Source: Roseomonas aeriglobus
GTDB lineage: Bacteria; Pseudomonadota; Alphaproteobacteria; Sphingomonadales; Sphingomonadaceae
Direction: 5' to 3'
Length of the DNA stretch: 64,000 nt
Assembly (NCBI GenBank): GCA_016937575.1
Contig: JAFHKN010000007.1
Span: 1 to 64,000, forward strand
The position numbers and the translations under genes are program-made. The first letter of the stretch is position 1; every line of letters starts with the position of its first letter. Shown piece by piece: positions 44,551-54,305 of the stretch. The notes under the pieces were generated by a model. That model saw only the letters and a program-made list of their open reading frames with translations. It was not told the origin of the DNA and searched no databases.

Positions 44551-45378
44551 GTGCGCTTTTTCTTTATTACGAATTCTCCTGTTCTCGCGCGTTTTGTTTC
44601 GGACAACGGTGCCGATCGCATTTTCGTTGATCTCGAACTGATCGGCAAAGTCGAGCGACAGGGACATCTCAATACAGTAATCAGCCGACATCACATTGAT
44701 GATGTCCGCCTCGTCCGCGCTGCAGTTCCCGATAAGGAACTGATGGTCCGCCTCAATCCACTCCATGAAGGATCGCAGCAGGAAATTGATCTGACGGTCG
44801 AATCCGGTGCCGATATCATCATGCTACCGATGTTCCGGACGACGTCCGAAGCCTGCCAATTCGCGGACATGATTGCCGGACGATGCCGTCTGTGCCTGCT
44901 AGTCGAAACGCGCGCTGCCATGCAGGTAATTGGCGAGTTGGTATCGATCCCTGGCGTCGACGAGTTTCATATCGGCCTTAATGATCTTAGCTTGGATCTG
45001 AGACTGAACTTTATGTTCGAGCCGTTTCCTCTAGGCTTGGTCGATGCGATGGCGACCGAATTGACAAAGGCTGGCAAACCGTTCGGGATCGGCGGCCTGG
45101 CTCGCGCCGATGAAGGGCTGTTGCCGGCACGACTGCTGATTGGCGAGCATGTCCGGCTCGGTTCGTCGGCTGCCATCCTGTCGCGCACATTCCATCGCCA
45201 GCACGACAACGTTGAGGCGATCCGCGCCGAAATGGATTTCGCGGCTGAAGTCGCGCTACTGCGGGAAATCGAGCGTGACTGGCAGCAGGCGTCGAGCGAC
45301 GCGATTGAGAAGAACCGGATCGAGGCGTGGCAGCGAATCGCCGACATAAGGGCTCGGCGCTCGCTTCCGAATAACTGA
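44551..45378 (+). CDS. HpcH/HpaI aldolase/citrate-lyase family protein
   Basis: The protein has 275 residues from GTG 44551, after a 98-bp gap that may hold a promoter. The barrel motifs DRIFVDLELIGK, GADIIMLPMF, LLVETRAAMQVIGEL with the metal-binding Glu, and VDEFHIGLNDLSLDL with the Asp match the HpcH/HpaI fold. It might cleave or form a C-C bond with pyruvate or a related keto acid. Its presence in a polysaccharide operon suggests synthesis of a sugar substituent, but the substrate is unknown. Confidence 0.8.
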   Translation: MRFFFITNSPVLARFVSDNGADRIFVDLELIGKVERQGHLNTVISRHHIDDVRLVRAAVPDKELMVRLNPLHEGSQQEIDLTVESGADIIMLPMFRTTSEACQFADMIAGRCRLCLLVETRAAMQVIGELVSIPGVDEFHIGLNDLSLDLRLNFMFEPFPLGLVDAMATELTKAGKPFGIGGLARADEGLLPARLLIGEHVRLGSSAAILSRTFHRQHDNVEAIRAEMDFAAEVALLREIERDWQQASSDAIEKNRIEAWQRIADIRARRSLPNN

Positions 45379-45379
45379 G

Positions 45380-46855
45380 ATGCCTTCGCTGACCCGTGTC
45401 CGATCGATCACGCTAGGTGCCAGCGGACTACTCGCGACCGCGCTCATGGCAGGTCGATTGTCAGGGTTGGGGCGTGAGCTAATTCTGGCATCGCGGTTCG
45501 GCATCTCGACGCAGGCGGATATCGCCGTCGTGCTTCTGACTGTGCCCGACCTGCTGGTGAACCTACTCCTGTCGGGCGGGCTGAGTGCAGCACTCGTTCC
45601 CCGGCTGCGCGCCTTGCCGGCGGAAGCGGCGGCAGAATTGTTTTGGAACGCCTGCTTGTGGGTGACGTCTGCGTTCGGGCTTCTGGCCCTGATCATCGCC
45701 ATCTGGCCGACGGGCGTCTTCGCAATCTTCGCTCCTGGCCTATCCCATCCGGCCGGGGTGGCTGGTAGGGGCGCAATGACCCTAATGGCGCTTTCGATCC
45801 CGTTGACGGCCCTGTCCGGCATCACGGCGGCGTACCTCAACGCACGCGAACGCTTTTTCATCGCGGGCCTCGGAACTTTAATCTTCAATCTCGTAGTCAT
45901 CGCGGCCCTAGTCGGATGGGCCGGAGAGGATAGCTTGCTGGTTCTGACAGGCGCGATCCTTGCCGGTGCGACGATCAGGCTCATGTCGCAGATCGCCGCC
46001 TTGCCACGATCAGCGCTAGTTCGGGGGAGGGGATTCACCCGCTTCGATCGCGCTTTCTCGCTGGCACTGGCTGCCGGAATCGCCGCGAGCAGCCTAACGC
46101 TTATTCCCCCGGCTCTTGTCCGTGCAGCGGCCTCGCTTCTGGGTACGGGCAATGTCGCGGCGTTCAACTATGCACAGAAGCTGGTGGAGCTCCCACTGGG
46201 TATATTGATCACGACGATCAGTACGGTCGCGCTCACCAGACTGAGTGGCCATTATGCCGAAGGGCGGGAGGACGATGCTCGCGACACGCTGCGCAGCGGA
46301 CTTCGACTGTCGCTGTTGCTGGCAATCATGGTCGTGTTCTTCGGCGAACTGCTCGCCGAGCCAGTCGCGGCTCTCGTCTTCCTGCGTGGCGCGATCGACG
46401 AGCGGGATGTCGTGCAGATCGCGGAACTGACGCGCATCATCCTGATCGGCGTGCCTTTCGTGGCCATCAGCAGCTTGGCCATGGCGAGCCTAAATGCGCA
46501 GATGAGGACCTCAGAAGTCTTGCGCTCAACGGGGGCGTCGATCGGCGTTCTGGTCGTACTTGCCGTTCCCGGACTGCTGGCATCGTCGGGGCCGTTGCTA
46601 ATGGCCGCGGTGACGGGATCGCAAGCTACGCTGGCGTGGTTTCTTGCCAGGCGGGCAGGAATATGCTTGTGGGGCCGCGCTGGAATAATCGACCACCAGT
46701 CTCTGAAGGCGATCGGCTTTGGTCTGGTGGTAGCGATGATTTTTGGAGGTATCGCGTTCTTTTTCGACCGGGAAAAAGGTGTCGTAGCAATTGCCTTAGG
46801 CGTTGCCGGCTTCGCGGCGGCCATCGGCACGTCCGTATCGGTCGCGCGTCGTTGA
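45380..46855 (+). CDS. MurJ/MviN-type lipid-linked oligosaccharide flippase (Wzx role)
   Basis: The protein has 491 residues with about 13 to 14 membrane spans of the MOP superfamily. The N-terminus ASGLLATALMAGRLSGLGRE, then LILASRFGISTQADI, and LLSGGLSAALVPRL resemble MurJ. It starts one base after the aldolase stop. As the only flippase in the cluster it should move the undecaprenyl-linked repeat unit across the inner membrane. A true MurJ role is less likely on a plasmid. Confidence 0.85.
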   Translation: MPSLTRVRSITLGASGLLATALMAGRLSGLGRELILASRFGISTQADIAVVLLTVPDLLVNLLLSGGLSAALVPRLRALPAEAAAELFWNACLWVTSAFGLLALIIAIWPTGVFAIFAPGLSHPAGVAGRGAMTLMALSIPLTALSGITAAYLNARERFFIAGLGTLIFNLVVIAALVGWAGEDSLLVLTGAILAGATIRLMSQIAALPRSALVRGRGFTRFDRAFSLALAAGIAASSLTLIPPALVRAAASLLGTGNVAAFNYAQKLVELPLGILITTISTVALTRLSGHYAEGREDDARDTLRSGLRLSLLLAIMVVFFGELLAEPVAALVFLRGAIDERDVVQIAELTRIILIGVPFVAISSLAMASLNAQMRTSEVLRSTGASIGVLVVLAVPGLLASSGPLLMAAVTGSQATLAWFLARRAGICLWGRAGIIDHQSLKAIGFGLVVAMIFGGIAFFFDREKGVVAIALGVAGFAAAIGTSVSVARR

Positions 46856-46865
46856 CGAAGCTCCC

Positions 46866-47492
46866 ATGATTACCGGCAGACATCCGGATCCGTCACCCGA
46901 AGACGAATATCCTGACCGCGGTCTCGTCTGGGTATTGGGGAAGCGAGCGCTCGACGTCCTGCTTGCCGCCGCCGCGCTTGTCGCACTGGCGATCCCGATG
47001 GGACTGGTGGCGTTCGCCGTACGGCGGCATGACGGCGGCCCAGCCTTGTATCGACAGATACGCGTGGGGCGCGGTTGCCGGACATTCCGAATGTTCAAGT
47101 TCCGGAGCATGGTCATCGATGCCGACCGCGTCGGCGGATATGCGACGGCGACCGGCGATGCACGAATCACGCCGATCGGTCGCTTCATTCGCCGGACCAG
47201 TCTGGACGAGTTGCCGCAGCTGTTGAACGTGTTGCGCGGCGACATGAGCATCGTTGGCCCCCGCCCGGACGTACCCGCGCAGGAGCATCTTTATGCTCCG
47301 GACGAATGGCGGCTGCGGCATTCGGTGCGGCCCGGTATCACGGGGCTGGCACAGGCCGTGTCGCGTTCTGTTGCGACGGCGGAGGCGCGTAAGGAACTGG
47401 ATCTTTCGTATGCGCGGGAGGCCTCAGTCGCGCTCGACCTCAAAATCATCCTGATGACGGTTCGTCAGCTAACGGGAAAGACGGGTAACTAA
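46866..47492 (+). CDS. Initiating sugar-phosphate transferase (ExoY/WcaJ C-terminal type)
   Basis: The protein has 208 residues from ATG 46866. The single N-terminal membrane segment (about 25-50) is followed by the catalytic domain: FRMFKFRSMVIDAD, FIRRTSLDELPQLLNVLRGD, MSIVGPRPD and RPGITGLAQ. It lacks the four-span N-terminal domain of WbaP, as in ExoY-like short forms. It transfers a sugar phosphate to undecaprenyl phosphate and starts the repeat unit. The sugar cannot be deduced. Confidence 0.92.
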   Translation: MITGRHPDPSPEDEYPDRGLVWVLGKRALDVLLAAAALVALAIPMGLVAFAVRRHDGGPALYRQIRVGRGCRTFRMFKFRSMVIDADRVGGYATATGDARITPIGRFIRRTSLDELPQLLNVLRGDMSIVGPRPDVPAQEHLYAPDEWRLRHSVRPGITGLAQAVSRSVATAEARKELDLSYAREASVALDLKIILMTVRQLTGKTGN

Positions 47493-47493
47493 C

Positions 47494-49257
47494 GTGTGTG
47501 GCATATTCGGCTATTTCGATCGTTCGGGCGAAAGCCTCCCGCAGGACGCGATCCGCGCGATGGGCAACGCCATCCGCCATCGCGGACCCGATGACCACGG
47601 TATCTATAGCGAGGCCGGCATCGCACTGGGCAATCAGAGGCTATCGGTCATCGACATCCAGGGCGGGCATCAGCCTTTTGTGTCGGATGACGGGCAGATC
47701 GTCGTCGTCCAGAACGGCGAGATCTTCAACCATGTTGAACTGGCCGCCGACTTGGCGGGCACGCCTTATGCCTGCCGTACCCATTCGGATACCGAGGTGC
47801 TGTTGCGTCTGTATGAACGCGAGGGGTTGGCGTTCCTTGACAAGCTGAACGGCATGTTCGCAATCGCCATTCTCGACCGGCGCGAGGGGGCGGTCTATCT
47901 TGTTCGCGACCGCATAGGGGTCAAGCCGCTGTACGTGGCTGACGACGGGCGCAGGATGGTGTTCGGGTCGGAAATCAAGGCGATCACACCCGCATTGCCA
48001 GGGTCGGCTACTCTCGACGTCGAGGCGCTGCATCATTTTCTAACGTTCAATTACGTTCCCGCACCGTACACAATGCACGCCGGCGTACGTCACGTGATGC
48101 CGGGCCATGTAATGAAGGTCACCAGGTCCGGAACGCGGAACTGGCGCTGGTGGGATCTGGCGAAGACCGCGCCGGTTCACGACCGTCCAGAAACCGACTG
48201 GATCGACGAATTCATTGCGATCCTGGACGATGCCGTCCGCATCCGGATGCGTTCGGACGTGCCGTTCGGCGCCTTCCTGTCGGGCGGCGTCGATTCCAGC
48301 ACGATCGTCGGGATGATGGCGCGTCACGCCGCCGAACCCATCAAGACGTTTTGCATCGGTTTCGACGATCCACGCTACGACGAATCCCCCTTCGCCGAAG
48401 CGGCTGCGCGCCGATTCGGGACGGAGCATGTCATGCGGCGCGTCAACCCCGACATGCTGGCCTTATGGCCGATAGCGGTGCATCACTGCGATCAACCGCA
48501 TGGTGACATTTCTTTCCTTCCTACCTATCGCGTATCGGAACTGGCCGCCGACCATGTGACGGTGGTGCTGACCGGCGATGGCGGCGACGAACTCTTCGCC
48601 GGATACGATAAATACGCCGCATTCTTCGCGCAGCCAGACGTCGCGACGCTTGATGACGAAACGTTCCAGCGGCGCTATTTCAGCAGTATCTCACTGTTCG
48701 ACGACGATCGCAAACTGGCCCTGCTGGATCCGGAGATCCGCCAACAGGTCGCAAGCATCGATTCCTTCGATATCGCGCGGTCCTGGTTCGATCACGTGCC
48801 GCATCAGGACCGAATCAACCAGGCACTCTATCTCGACATGCAGCTGCTGTTGAGCGGCAACAACCTGGTCAAGCCGGATCGTATGGGCATGGCCGTTTCG
48901 ATAGAGGCGCGGACGCCGTTTCTCGACTACCGCATGATGGAATTTGCGTTTCGGATGCCCGGTGACCTCAAGTTGAAGGACGGGATCACCAAATATCTCT
49001 ATAAACAAGCTGCGGCACCACTGATCGGAGACGACCTGGCCTATCGCAAGAAACAGATGTTTACCGTACCGGTCGGAGACTGGTTTCGTGGCCGTCTGAG
49101 CGGATATTGTCGCGAGCATATCGAACGACTGGCGCAACGAAGCGCGCTGTTCGACGCCGATCATCTGCGCACGCTTCTGGAAGACCATATCTCGGGAAGT
49201 GCCAACAATACCCGTGAGTTGCGCAGCCTCATCGCGATCGATCACTGGCTGCCATGA
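47494..49257 (+). CDS. Asparagine-synthetase-like glutamine amidotransferase (AsnB family)
   Basis: The protein has 587 residues from GTG 47494, one base after the transferase stop. The nucleophile Cys2 starts the glutaminase domain (CGIFGYFD, RHRGPDD), and the synthetase domain has LSGGVDSSTIVGMM near residue 261 and GDGGDELFAGYDKY. Such proteins in polysaccharide operons often amidate a sugar carboxylate, which fits a uronic or nonulosonic acid. True asparagine synthesis is the alternative. It overlaps the acyltransferase start (ATGA). Confidence 0.88.
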   Translation: MCGIFGYFDRSGESLPQDAIRAMGNAIRHRGPDDHGIYSEAGIALGNQRLSVIDIQGGHQPFVSDDGQIVVVQNGEIFNHVELAADLAGTPYACRTHSDTEVLLRLYEREGLAFLDKLNGMFAIAILDRREGAVYLVRDRIGVKPLYVADDGRRMVFGSEIKAITPALPGSATLDVEALHHFLTFNYVPAPYTMHAGVRHVMPGHVMKVTRSGTRNWRWWDLAKTAPVHDRPETDWIDEFIAILDDAVRIRMRSDVPFGAFLSGGVDSSTIVGMMARHAAEPIKTFCIGFDDPRYDESPFAEAAARRFGTEHVMRRVNPDMLALWPIAVHHCDQPHGDISFLPTYRVSELAADHVTVVLTGDGGDELFAGYDKYAAFFAQPDVATLDDETFQRRYFSSISLFDDDRKLALLDPEIRQQVASIDSFDIARSWFDHVPHQDRINQALYLDMQLLLSGNNLVKPDRMGMAVSIEARTPFLDYRMMEFAFRMPGDLKLKDGITKYLYKQAAAPLIGDDLAYRKKQMFTVPVGDWFRGRLSGYCREHIERLAQRSALFDADHLRTLLEDHISGSANNTRELRSLIAIDHWLP

Positions 49258-50336
49258 CGACTATGGCGACCGTCGCCGCATCCGACGCGGAGCCGGCTAC
49301 CGGCGCGACCTATCCTGCGGTCACGCGCCTAGATTCGCTGGATTTGTTACGTGGGCTGTGTGCACTGGCGGTTGCGGTTTTTCATTATCATTCATGGGGC
49401 GGTCTTCAGTTCCCGTCTGCGTTCGAAGGCTTTCTGGCGATCTGCGGCACCTACGGTGTGTCGGTGTTTTTCGTCCTGAGCGGCTTCAGCCTTGCCCACG
49501 GCTATGGCGATCGTTTCGGAGACATGGTCACAGCGAGCGCGCTTCTGCGGTACGGGCGGCGTCGCGTTGGTCGTCTGGCACCACTGTTCATGGCAGTGGT
49601 GCTGGCATCGCTGGCGGGCAAGCTTCTGAGCGGGAAAGACGTTCCTGACATTTATGCTATCGCGGCTAACCTGACGCTGGTGTTCGGGTTCATTGATCCG
49701 GCGCAGACGCCCGTCATCGGTGGATGGAGCATCGGTGTCGAGGTTGTGTTCTACGTCGTCTTCCCGATTCTGCTGCTGTTACGTCAACACATGAAAATCG
49801 TTGTGACGTTCTCGATTTTCCTTACCGCATGGACTAGCAGCCGTCTGGGGGGCCTTGAAACGCTTGAACAAGGATGGCGGCTCTACGTCGGTCCCGCTAA
49901 CCACCTTGTCTTCTTTGCGACTGGGGCTTTTGCCGCATTGAAACTGCGCGATCGTGCGCCGATCAAGGATATTGTCGGGCTGGCTCTCGTCGCCGCCATT
50001 CTACTGGTTGTGGTGCTTCTATCCATCGGAGTGGATGAACTGGCGGCCGTGACTGGATTGCGACGGCTCGCGCTAGTACCCCTGTCGATTCTACTAGTTA
50101 TCGCTACGTCACGGATCCGGATCGGTCGCCTGTCGCTGATTGCCTCCCTAAGCGGCGGTGCTAGCTATCCCCTGTACCTGATACACCCCCTATTCTTCTT
50201 CCTGGCGGCCCGTCTTCTTCCAGCAAACTCAATATTTTTTAGCCTAATCCTGCTTGGAGCAATCATAGTCGCAGTGCTTATCGATTATATGATCGACAAG
50301 CCACTGCAACGACGGATCAAAGCGGCGGGCTGGTAA
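49254..50336 (+). CDS. Acyltransferase 3 family membrane protein (O-acetylase)
   Basis: The protein has 360 residues and about 10 membrane spans. The N-terminal motif RLDSLDLLRGLCALAVAVFH carries the catalytic-site His in the FHYHSW region, with SVFFVLSGFSLAHGY and GGWSIGVEVVFYVVFPILLL further on. It should O-acetylate the exopolysaccharide from a cytoplasmic acyl-CoA donor. ATG 49254 overlaps the AsnB stop. This is the full copy; the window starts with its last third. Confidence 0.92.
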   Translation: MTTMATVAASDAEPATGATYPAVTRLDSLDLLRGLCALAVAVFHYHSWGGLQFPSAFEGFLAICGTYGVSVFFVLSGFSLAHGYGDRFGDMVTASALLRYGRRRVGRLAPLFMAVVLASLAGKLLSGKDVPDIYAIAANLTLVFGFIDPAQTPVIGGWSIGVEVVFYVVFPILLLLRQHMKIVVTFSIFLTAWTSSRLGGLETLEQGWRLYVGPANHLVFFATGAFAALKLRDRAPIKDIVGLALVAAILLVVVLLSIGVDELAAVTGLRRLALVPLSILLVIATSRIRIGRLSLIASLSGGASYPLYLIHPLFFFLAARLLPANSIFFSLILLGAIIVAVLIDYMIDKPLQRRIKAAGW

Positions 50337-50337
50337 T

Positions 50338-51342
50338 ATGAATCCTGCCCTTAACTCGATACCGCCACAACTTTTCATGGCATCGACTATTGCCCGGATG
50401 TGGCGGACAAACATCTTTGCAAGCTACCTTATTCTATCGGTGGCATGCGCAATCTATGCGCAGTCGATCGGTCGCACTTTTCTATCGAACGATCTTCTTG
50501 ATGGGTTTACCATTCAAGTTACCTATATCTGGAATTATTTTTCCGGCGGAAACTCGATATTTAAATTAGAGCCCCTGTTATGGATTCACTCCGCTCGAGC
50601 ATTGATCGCTTATATTTTTGTCAGTGTTGAAGATATTTTTGGAGTTGGATCCACCTCATTTTTAATACTTCTAATGTATTTGCCGATTGTCAAGGAGTTC
50701 GCCAACGCAAAGAGAGGTTTTTTTGTTTTTGCACTTCCTTTATCGATTTTAGTTTTTAGTCCCAGAACTGCGCTGGTCATTGTATCCGTAGCATATCTGC
50801 TGATGTTTATATTTCGCGGAAAGGCATATCTTTATCTTTTGCCTTCTTTATTTCTGTCGACGTTAAGCTCGGGAGTTGTTCTTAGTAATTTGATTATTAC
50901 ACTACTTTTGGTTCGGAATTATCGCCGAAGGTCGTTCGCGTTGTATCTATATGCCTCTACGTTAGCTATATCTTTGTTGATATCTGTTGGCGATAAGTAT
51001 ATCGGATTTAATGAACAGAGAGCAGGATATAATTCAACGGTATATGGCGCGTCAGGAATCAGCGCGATTATTTCCCGTAGCACGATTTTTGTTTCTTTGC
51101 AGGAAGGAAATTTTGTGCGCTTTTTTGCCTATATAGCACTCGCCGTACTAGCGATGCTCTTGTTGTTTGTGTCGATACGGATGCGTCGCTATCGTGGCTA
51201 CGCTGCGATCCTGCTGGCGGCGGTCCCATCTGTGTTTCTGGAAGGGCTGGGTTTCGTTTCGCTGCTTGTTCCGGTTCTTTTGCTCATGGCAGGGCGCCCG
51301 CTGCCCTGGCGCCCTGAGCCCGTGGAGCGGACCATTGGCTGA
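50338..51342 (+). CDS. Polytopic membrane protein (repeat of 314-1318)
   Basis: The translation is identical to the gene at 314-1318; see there. Here it directly follows the intact acyltransferase, which is the true gene order on the circle. Confidence 0.7.
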   Translation: MNPALNSIPPQLFMASTIARMWRTNIFASYLILSVACAIYAQSIGRTFLSNDLLDGFTIQVTYIWNYFSGGNSIFKLEPLLWIHSARALIAYIFVSVEDIFGVGSTSFLILLMYLPIVKEFANAKRGFFVFALPLSILVFSPRTALVIVSVAYLLMFIFRGKAYLYLLPSLFLSTLSSGVVLSNLIITLLLVRNYRRRSFALYLYASTLAISLLISVGDKYIGFNEQRAGYNSTVYGASGISAIISRSTIFVSLQEGNFVRFFAYIALAVLAMLLLFVSIRMRRYRGYAAILLAAVPSVFLEGLGFVSLLVPVLLLMAGRPLPWRPEPVERTIG

Positions 51343-52579
51343 CATTCTCGATGCGTTGCGCGACCGAGTTTTGTTCGTGTCTTATGGCGGTGGCCATGCG
51401 GCTTCGCTGGCACCGGTGGCGAAGGAGTTGGAGCGTCGCGGCGTCCCCTTCTCGATCCTCGGACTGACGACGGCGGCGTCCTATTTCGCGCGTCATTCGC
51501 TGGAGCCGCTGGGCATGGCCGATCTTGTCGGCCGCGTCCCGGGCTATGAACATGCCGTGAAGACCGGCGAACGCCTAGCGGCGGGGCAGCCACGGCATGG
51601 TGCCGTATCTGCAACGGAAACCGCCGCCTATCTTGGGGCGGGATATATCGCGCTGGAGAGGATGTATGGCGCCGAGGAAGCGCAACGACGCTACGACAGG
51701 TTCAACCGCCAGAGCTTCCGTCCGCTTGATTTCTTCGACCGGCTGTTCGCAGCTGTCCGGCCGCGCGTTTTGGTGGCGACTAATTCGCCTCGCTCGGAAC
51801 AGGCGGCGTTGAGTGCAGCCGGCTCCGCGGGGATCGCGTCGCTGTGTCTGGTCGACCTGTACGCAGCCTTCGAGATCGAATGGTGTGCGGCGCCCGGATA
51901 TGCCGACCGCGTCTGTGTTCTCAATGAAACGATCGCCGAGCGTTTTCGCACGCGAGGCGCAGATCCCGCTGCGGTCCGGGTCACGGGCAATCCGGCGTTC
52001 GACAGGCTGGGCCTGCTCGACCGGCACACCGTGCGTGCGCGTCATCGTGCGGCACTGGGATTGCGCGATGGCGACCGACTGATCGTCTGGATTTCGCAGC
52101 CCGAACCGCAGCTTCACCCTTTTTCTGGCGTCCGTGGTGATCCCAGCCTGCCGGCACGGATTGAGACGGAACTGGCGCAAGGTTTCGCCGATGCGTCGAA
52201 TGTGTACCTTGTAATGCGGCTTCATCCGAGCGAGGATCGCGGCCCGGCGGTGACGGGCGACAGGCTGCGTTACGGCACGGCGAGCGAGCCGCTGGACGAC
52301 CTGTTGTGCGCGGCGGACTGCGTCGTGACGTGCAGTTCTACCGTTGGGGTGGAAGCAGGCTTGCTAGGAATTCCAGTGGTCCAGGTCATGCGCTCGATCT
52401 TCTCCCGCGACCTTCCCTTGGCCGATATGGGCTATGCGACCGCAGCGACCGGCCCGGAAGATTTGAAGGCCCGCATCGTCGACGCCTTCGCGACGGGATT
52501 GCGCGATCCCGCTCGTGTCGGCATCACGTTCGATGCGGCTGGGCGCGTGGCCGACGAGATCGCCGGACTGAGGCGATGA
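51335..52579 (+). CDS. GT-B-fold glycosyltransferase-like protein (repeat of 1311-2555)
   Basis: The translation is identical to the gene at 1311-2555, with the same TTG start. Confidence 0.65.
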   Translation: MADILDALRDRVLFVSYGGGHAASLAPVAKELERRGVPFSILGLTTAASYFARHSLEPLGMADLVGRVPGYEHAVKTGERLAAGQPRHGAVSATETAAYLGAGYIALERMYGAEEAQRRYDRFNRQSFRPLDFFDRLFAAVRPRVLVATNSPRSEQAALSAAGSAGIASLCLVDLYAAFEIEWCAAPGYADRVCVLNETIAERFRTRGADPAAVRVTGNPAFDRLGLLDRHTVRARHRAALGLRDGDRLIVWISQPEPQLHPFSGVRGDPSLPARIETELAQGFADASNVYLVMRLHPSEDRGPAVTGDRLRYGTASEPLDDLLCAADCVVTCSSTVGVEAGLLGIPVVQVMRSIFSRDLPLADMGYATAATGPEDLKARIVDAFATGLRDPARVGITFDAAGRVADEIAGLRR

Positions 52580-53586
52580 CTCGTCATTTCGTCGTCGCCA
52601 GCCTGGGCAGCATCGGGCAGCGCCATTTGCGCAATCTCCGAATCCTGCGCCCGGATGCCCGGATCACTGCCTTGCGGCGCCCCGAAAGCGCCCCCGTCAC
52701 CTGTGACGGCTGCGACGGCGAGGTCACCTCGGTCGAGGCGGCGCTGGCGCTTCGCCCCGACGGGGTGATTCTCGCCGGACCCGCGCCGACCCATGTCCGG
52801 CTCGCTCGGGCCTTTGTCGAACAGGGCATTCCGGTCTTCATCGAGAAGCCGCTTTCGCACGATATAATCGGCCTGGACGAACTGGCGGCTGTCGCGGCGC
52901 GGGGCGCGATACCAGTGATGGTCGGCTACAACCTGCGGTTCAACCCTTCGCTGAACGCGCTCAGGCAGGACCTGCTGGGCGGTGCGATCGGCAAGGTGCT
53001 GGCGGTGCGCGCGGAGGTCGGACAATATCTTCCGGACTGGCGATCAAATGCGGACTACCGCCAGGGCGTGTCCGCCCGACGGGCGCTGGGCGGCGGGCCG
53101 ATCTTGGAACTGAGCCACGAGATCGACTATCTCTACTGGCTGTTCGGAATGCCGGCGTGGGTGACCTGCCGCGGGGGGCGCTATTCCGATCTCGAGATGG
53201 ATGTCGAGGACTGCGTCGACATCTGCCTCGAATATGCCGAGCCGCGGCGCCTAGTGTCGGTGCATCTGGATTTTCTGCAGAGGCCGGTCGCTCGCACCTG
53301 CAAGTTCATCGGATCCGGCGGGACCATCGTTTGGGAAGCGCTGCGGGATCGCCATATCGTCGAGGCCATGGATGGTGGACGTCGCGTCGTGGAATCCCCG
53401 TTGCCTGATCGCAACCGGATGTATTTGGACGAACTCACCGACTTCCTCGGCGCGATCGAAGACGGGTGGCCCGTTTCTATTCCGCTGTCCGACGGCATCG
53501 ACGTCATGCGGATCATCTCGGCCGCCGCCCGATCGCTGACGATCGGTCGGTCCATATCACTCCTTGAAGTGGAGCCTTACGCATGA
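52576..53586 (+). CDS. Gfo/Idh/MocA oxidoreductase (repeat of 2552-3562)
   Basis: The translation is identical to the gene at 2552-3562. Confidence 0.85.
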   Translation: MTRHFVVASLGSIGQRHLRNLRILRPDARITALRRPESAPVTCDGCDGEVTSVEAALALRPDGVILAGPAPTHVRLARAFVEQGIPVFIEKPLSHDIIGLDELAAVAARGAIPVMVGYNLRFNPSLNALRQDLLGGAIGKVLAVRAEVGQYLPDWRSNADYRQGVSARRALGGGPILELSHEIDYLYWLFGMPAWVTCRGGRYSDLEMDVEDCVDICLEYAEPRRLVSVHLDFLQRPVARTCKFIGSGGTIVWEALRDRHIVEAMDGGRRVVESPLPDRNRMYLDELTDFLGAIEDGWPVSIPLSDGIDVMRIISAAARSLTIGRSISLLEVEPYA

Positions 53587-54305
53587 AAGCGCGCGCCTTC
53601 ATCTTCGCCCGCGGAGGCTCGAAGGGGGTGCCGCGCAAGAACGTGCGGGCGCTTGGCGGAGTGCCGCTGATTGGCCATGCCATCCGGGTCGCGCGCGCCT
53701 GTCCATCCTTGGACGAAGTCATCGTATCGACCGACGACGAGGAAATCGCACAGGTCGCGCTCGATCTTGGTGCTGAGGTTCCGTTTCTCCGTCCCCCCGC
53801 GCTGGCTTCCGATACTGCATCGGAATGGATGGCGTGGCGTCACGCCATCGAATGGGTGCGGCGACATCGCGACGACTTCGATATTTTCGTCAGCCTGCCC
53901 GCGACCTCGCCATTTCGCGCCGTGGACGACGTGGAAGCCTGCATCGACATCCTGCGCCGCGACCCGCGGACCGACGTTGTAGCCACCGTCAAGAAGGCGG
54001 AACGCAGCCCTTATTTCAACATGGTCAGCCTGGATCCGGACGGTATCGCGCGACTGGTCATCCAGCCCCAGGGGGACGTGACGCGGCGACAGGACGCACC
54101 GGTCGTGTACGACATGACGACGGTCGCCTATGCGGTACGGCCCGACTTCGTGATGTCACGTGCCGGCCTCTTTGACGGTCGGATGCGCGTCGTCGAAATT
54201 CCGCCGGAGCGCGCACTGGACATAGACACGCCGTTCGATTTCGCGGTCGCGCAATATCTAGCAGAGCAAAATGCCGGAAACGGCTGGGACCCGATAGGAA
54301 TTTGA
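53583..54305 (+). CDS. CMP-nonulosonic acid synthetase (repeat of 3559-4281)
   Basis: The translation is identical to the gene at 3559-4281. Confidence 0.9.
   Translation: MKARAFIFARGGSKGVPRKNVRALGGVPLIGHAIRVARACPSLDEVIVSTDDEEIAQVALDLGAEVPFLRPPALASDTASEWMAWRHAIEWVRRHRDDFDIFVSLPATSPFRAVDDVEACIDILRRDPRTDVVATVKKAERSPYFNMVSLDPDGIARLVIQPQGDVTRRQDAPVVYDMTTVAYAVRPDFVMSRAGLFDGRMRVVEIPPERALDIDTPFDFAVAQYLAEQNAGNGWDPIGI

Noticed and set aside
45380..46855. Essential chromosomal MurJ captured on a plasmid
   Set aside because: It lies inside a polysaccharide operon between an aldolase-like gene and the initiating transferase, and no peptidoglycan genes are near. A Wzx role fits better.
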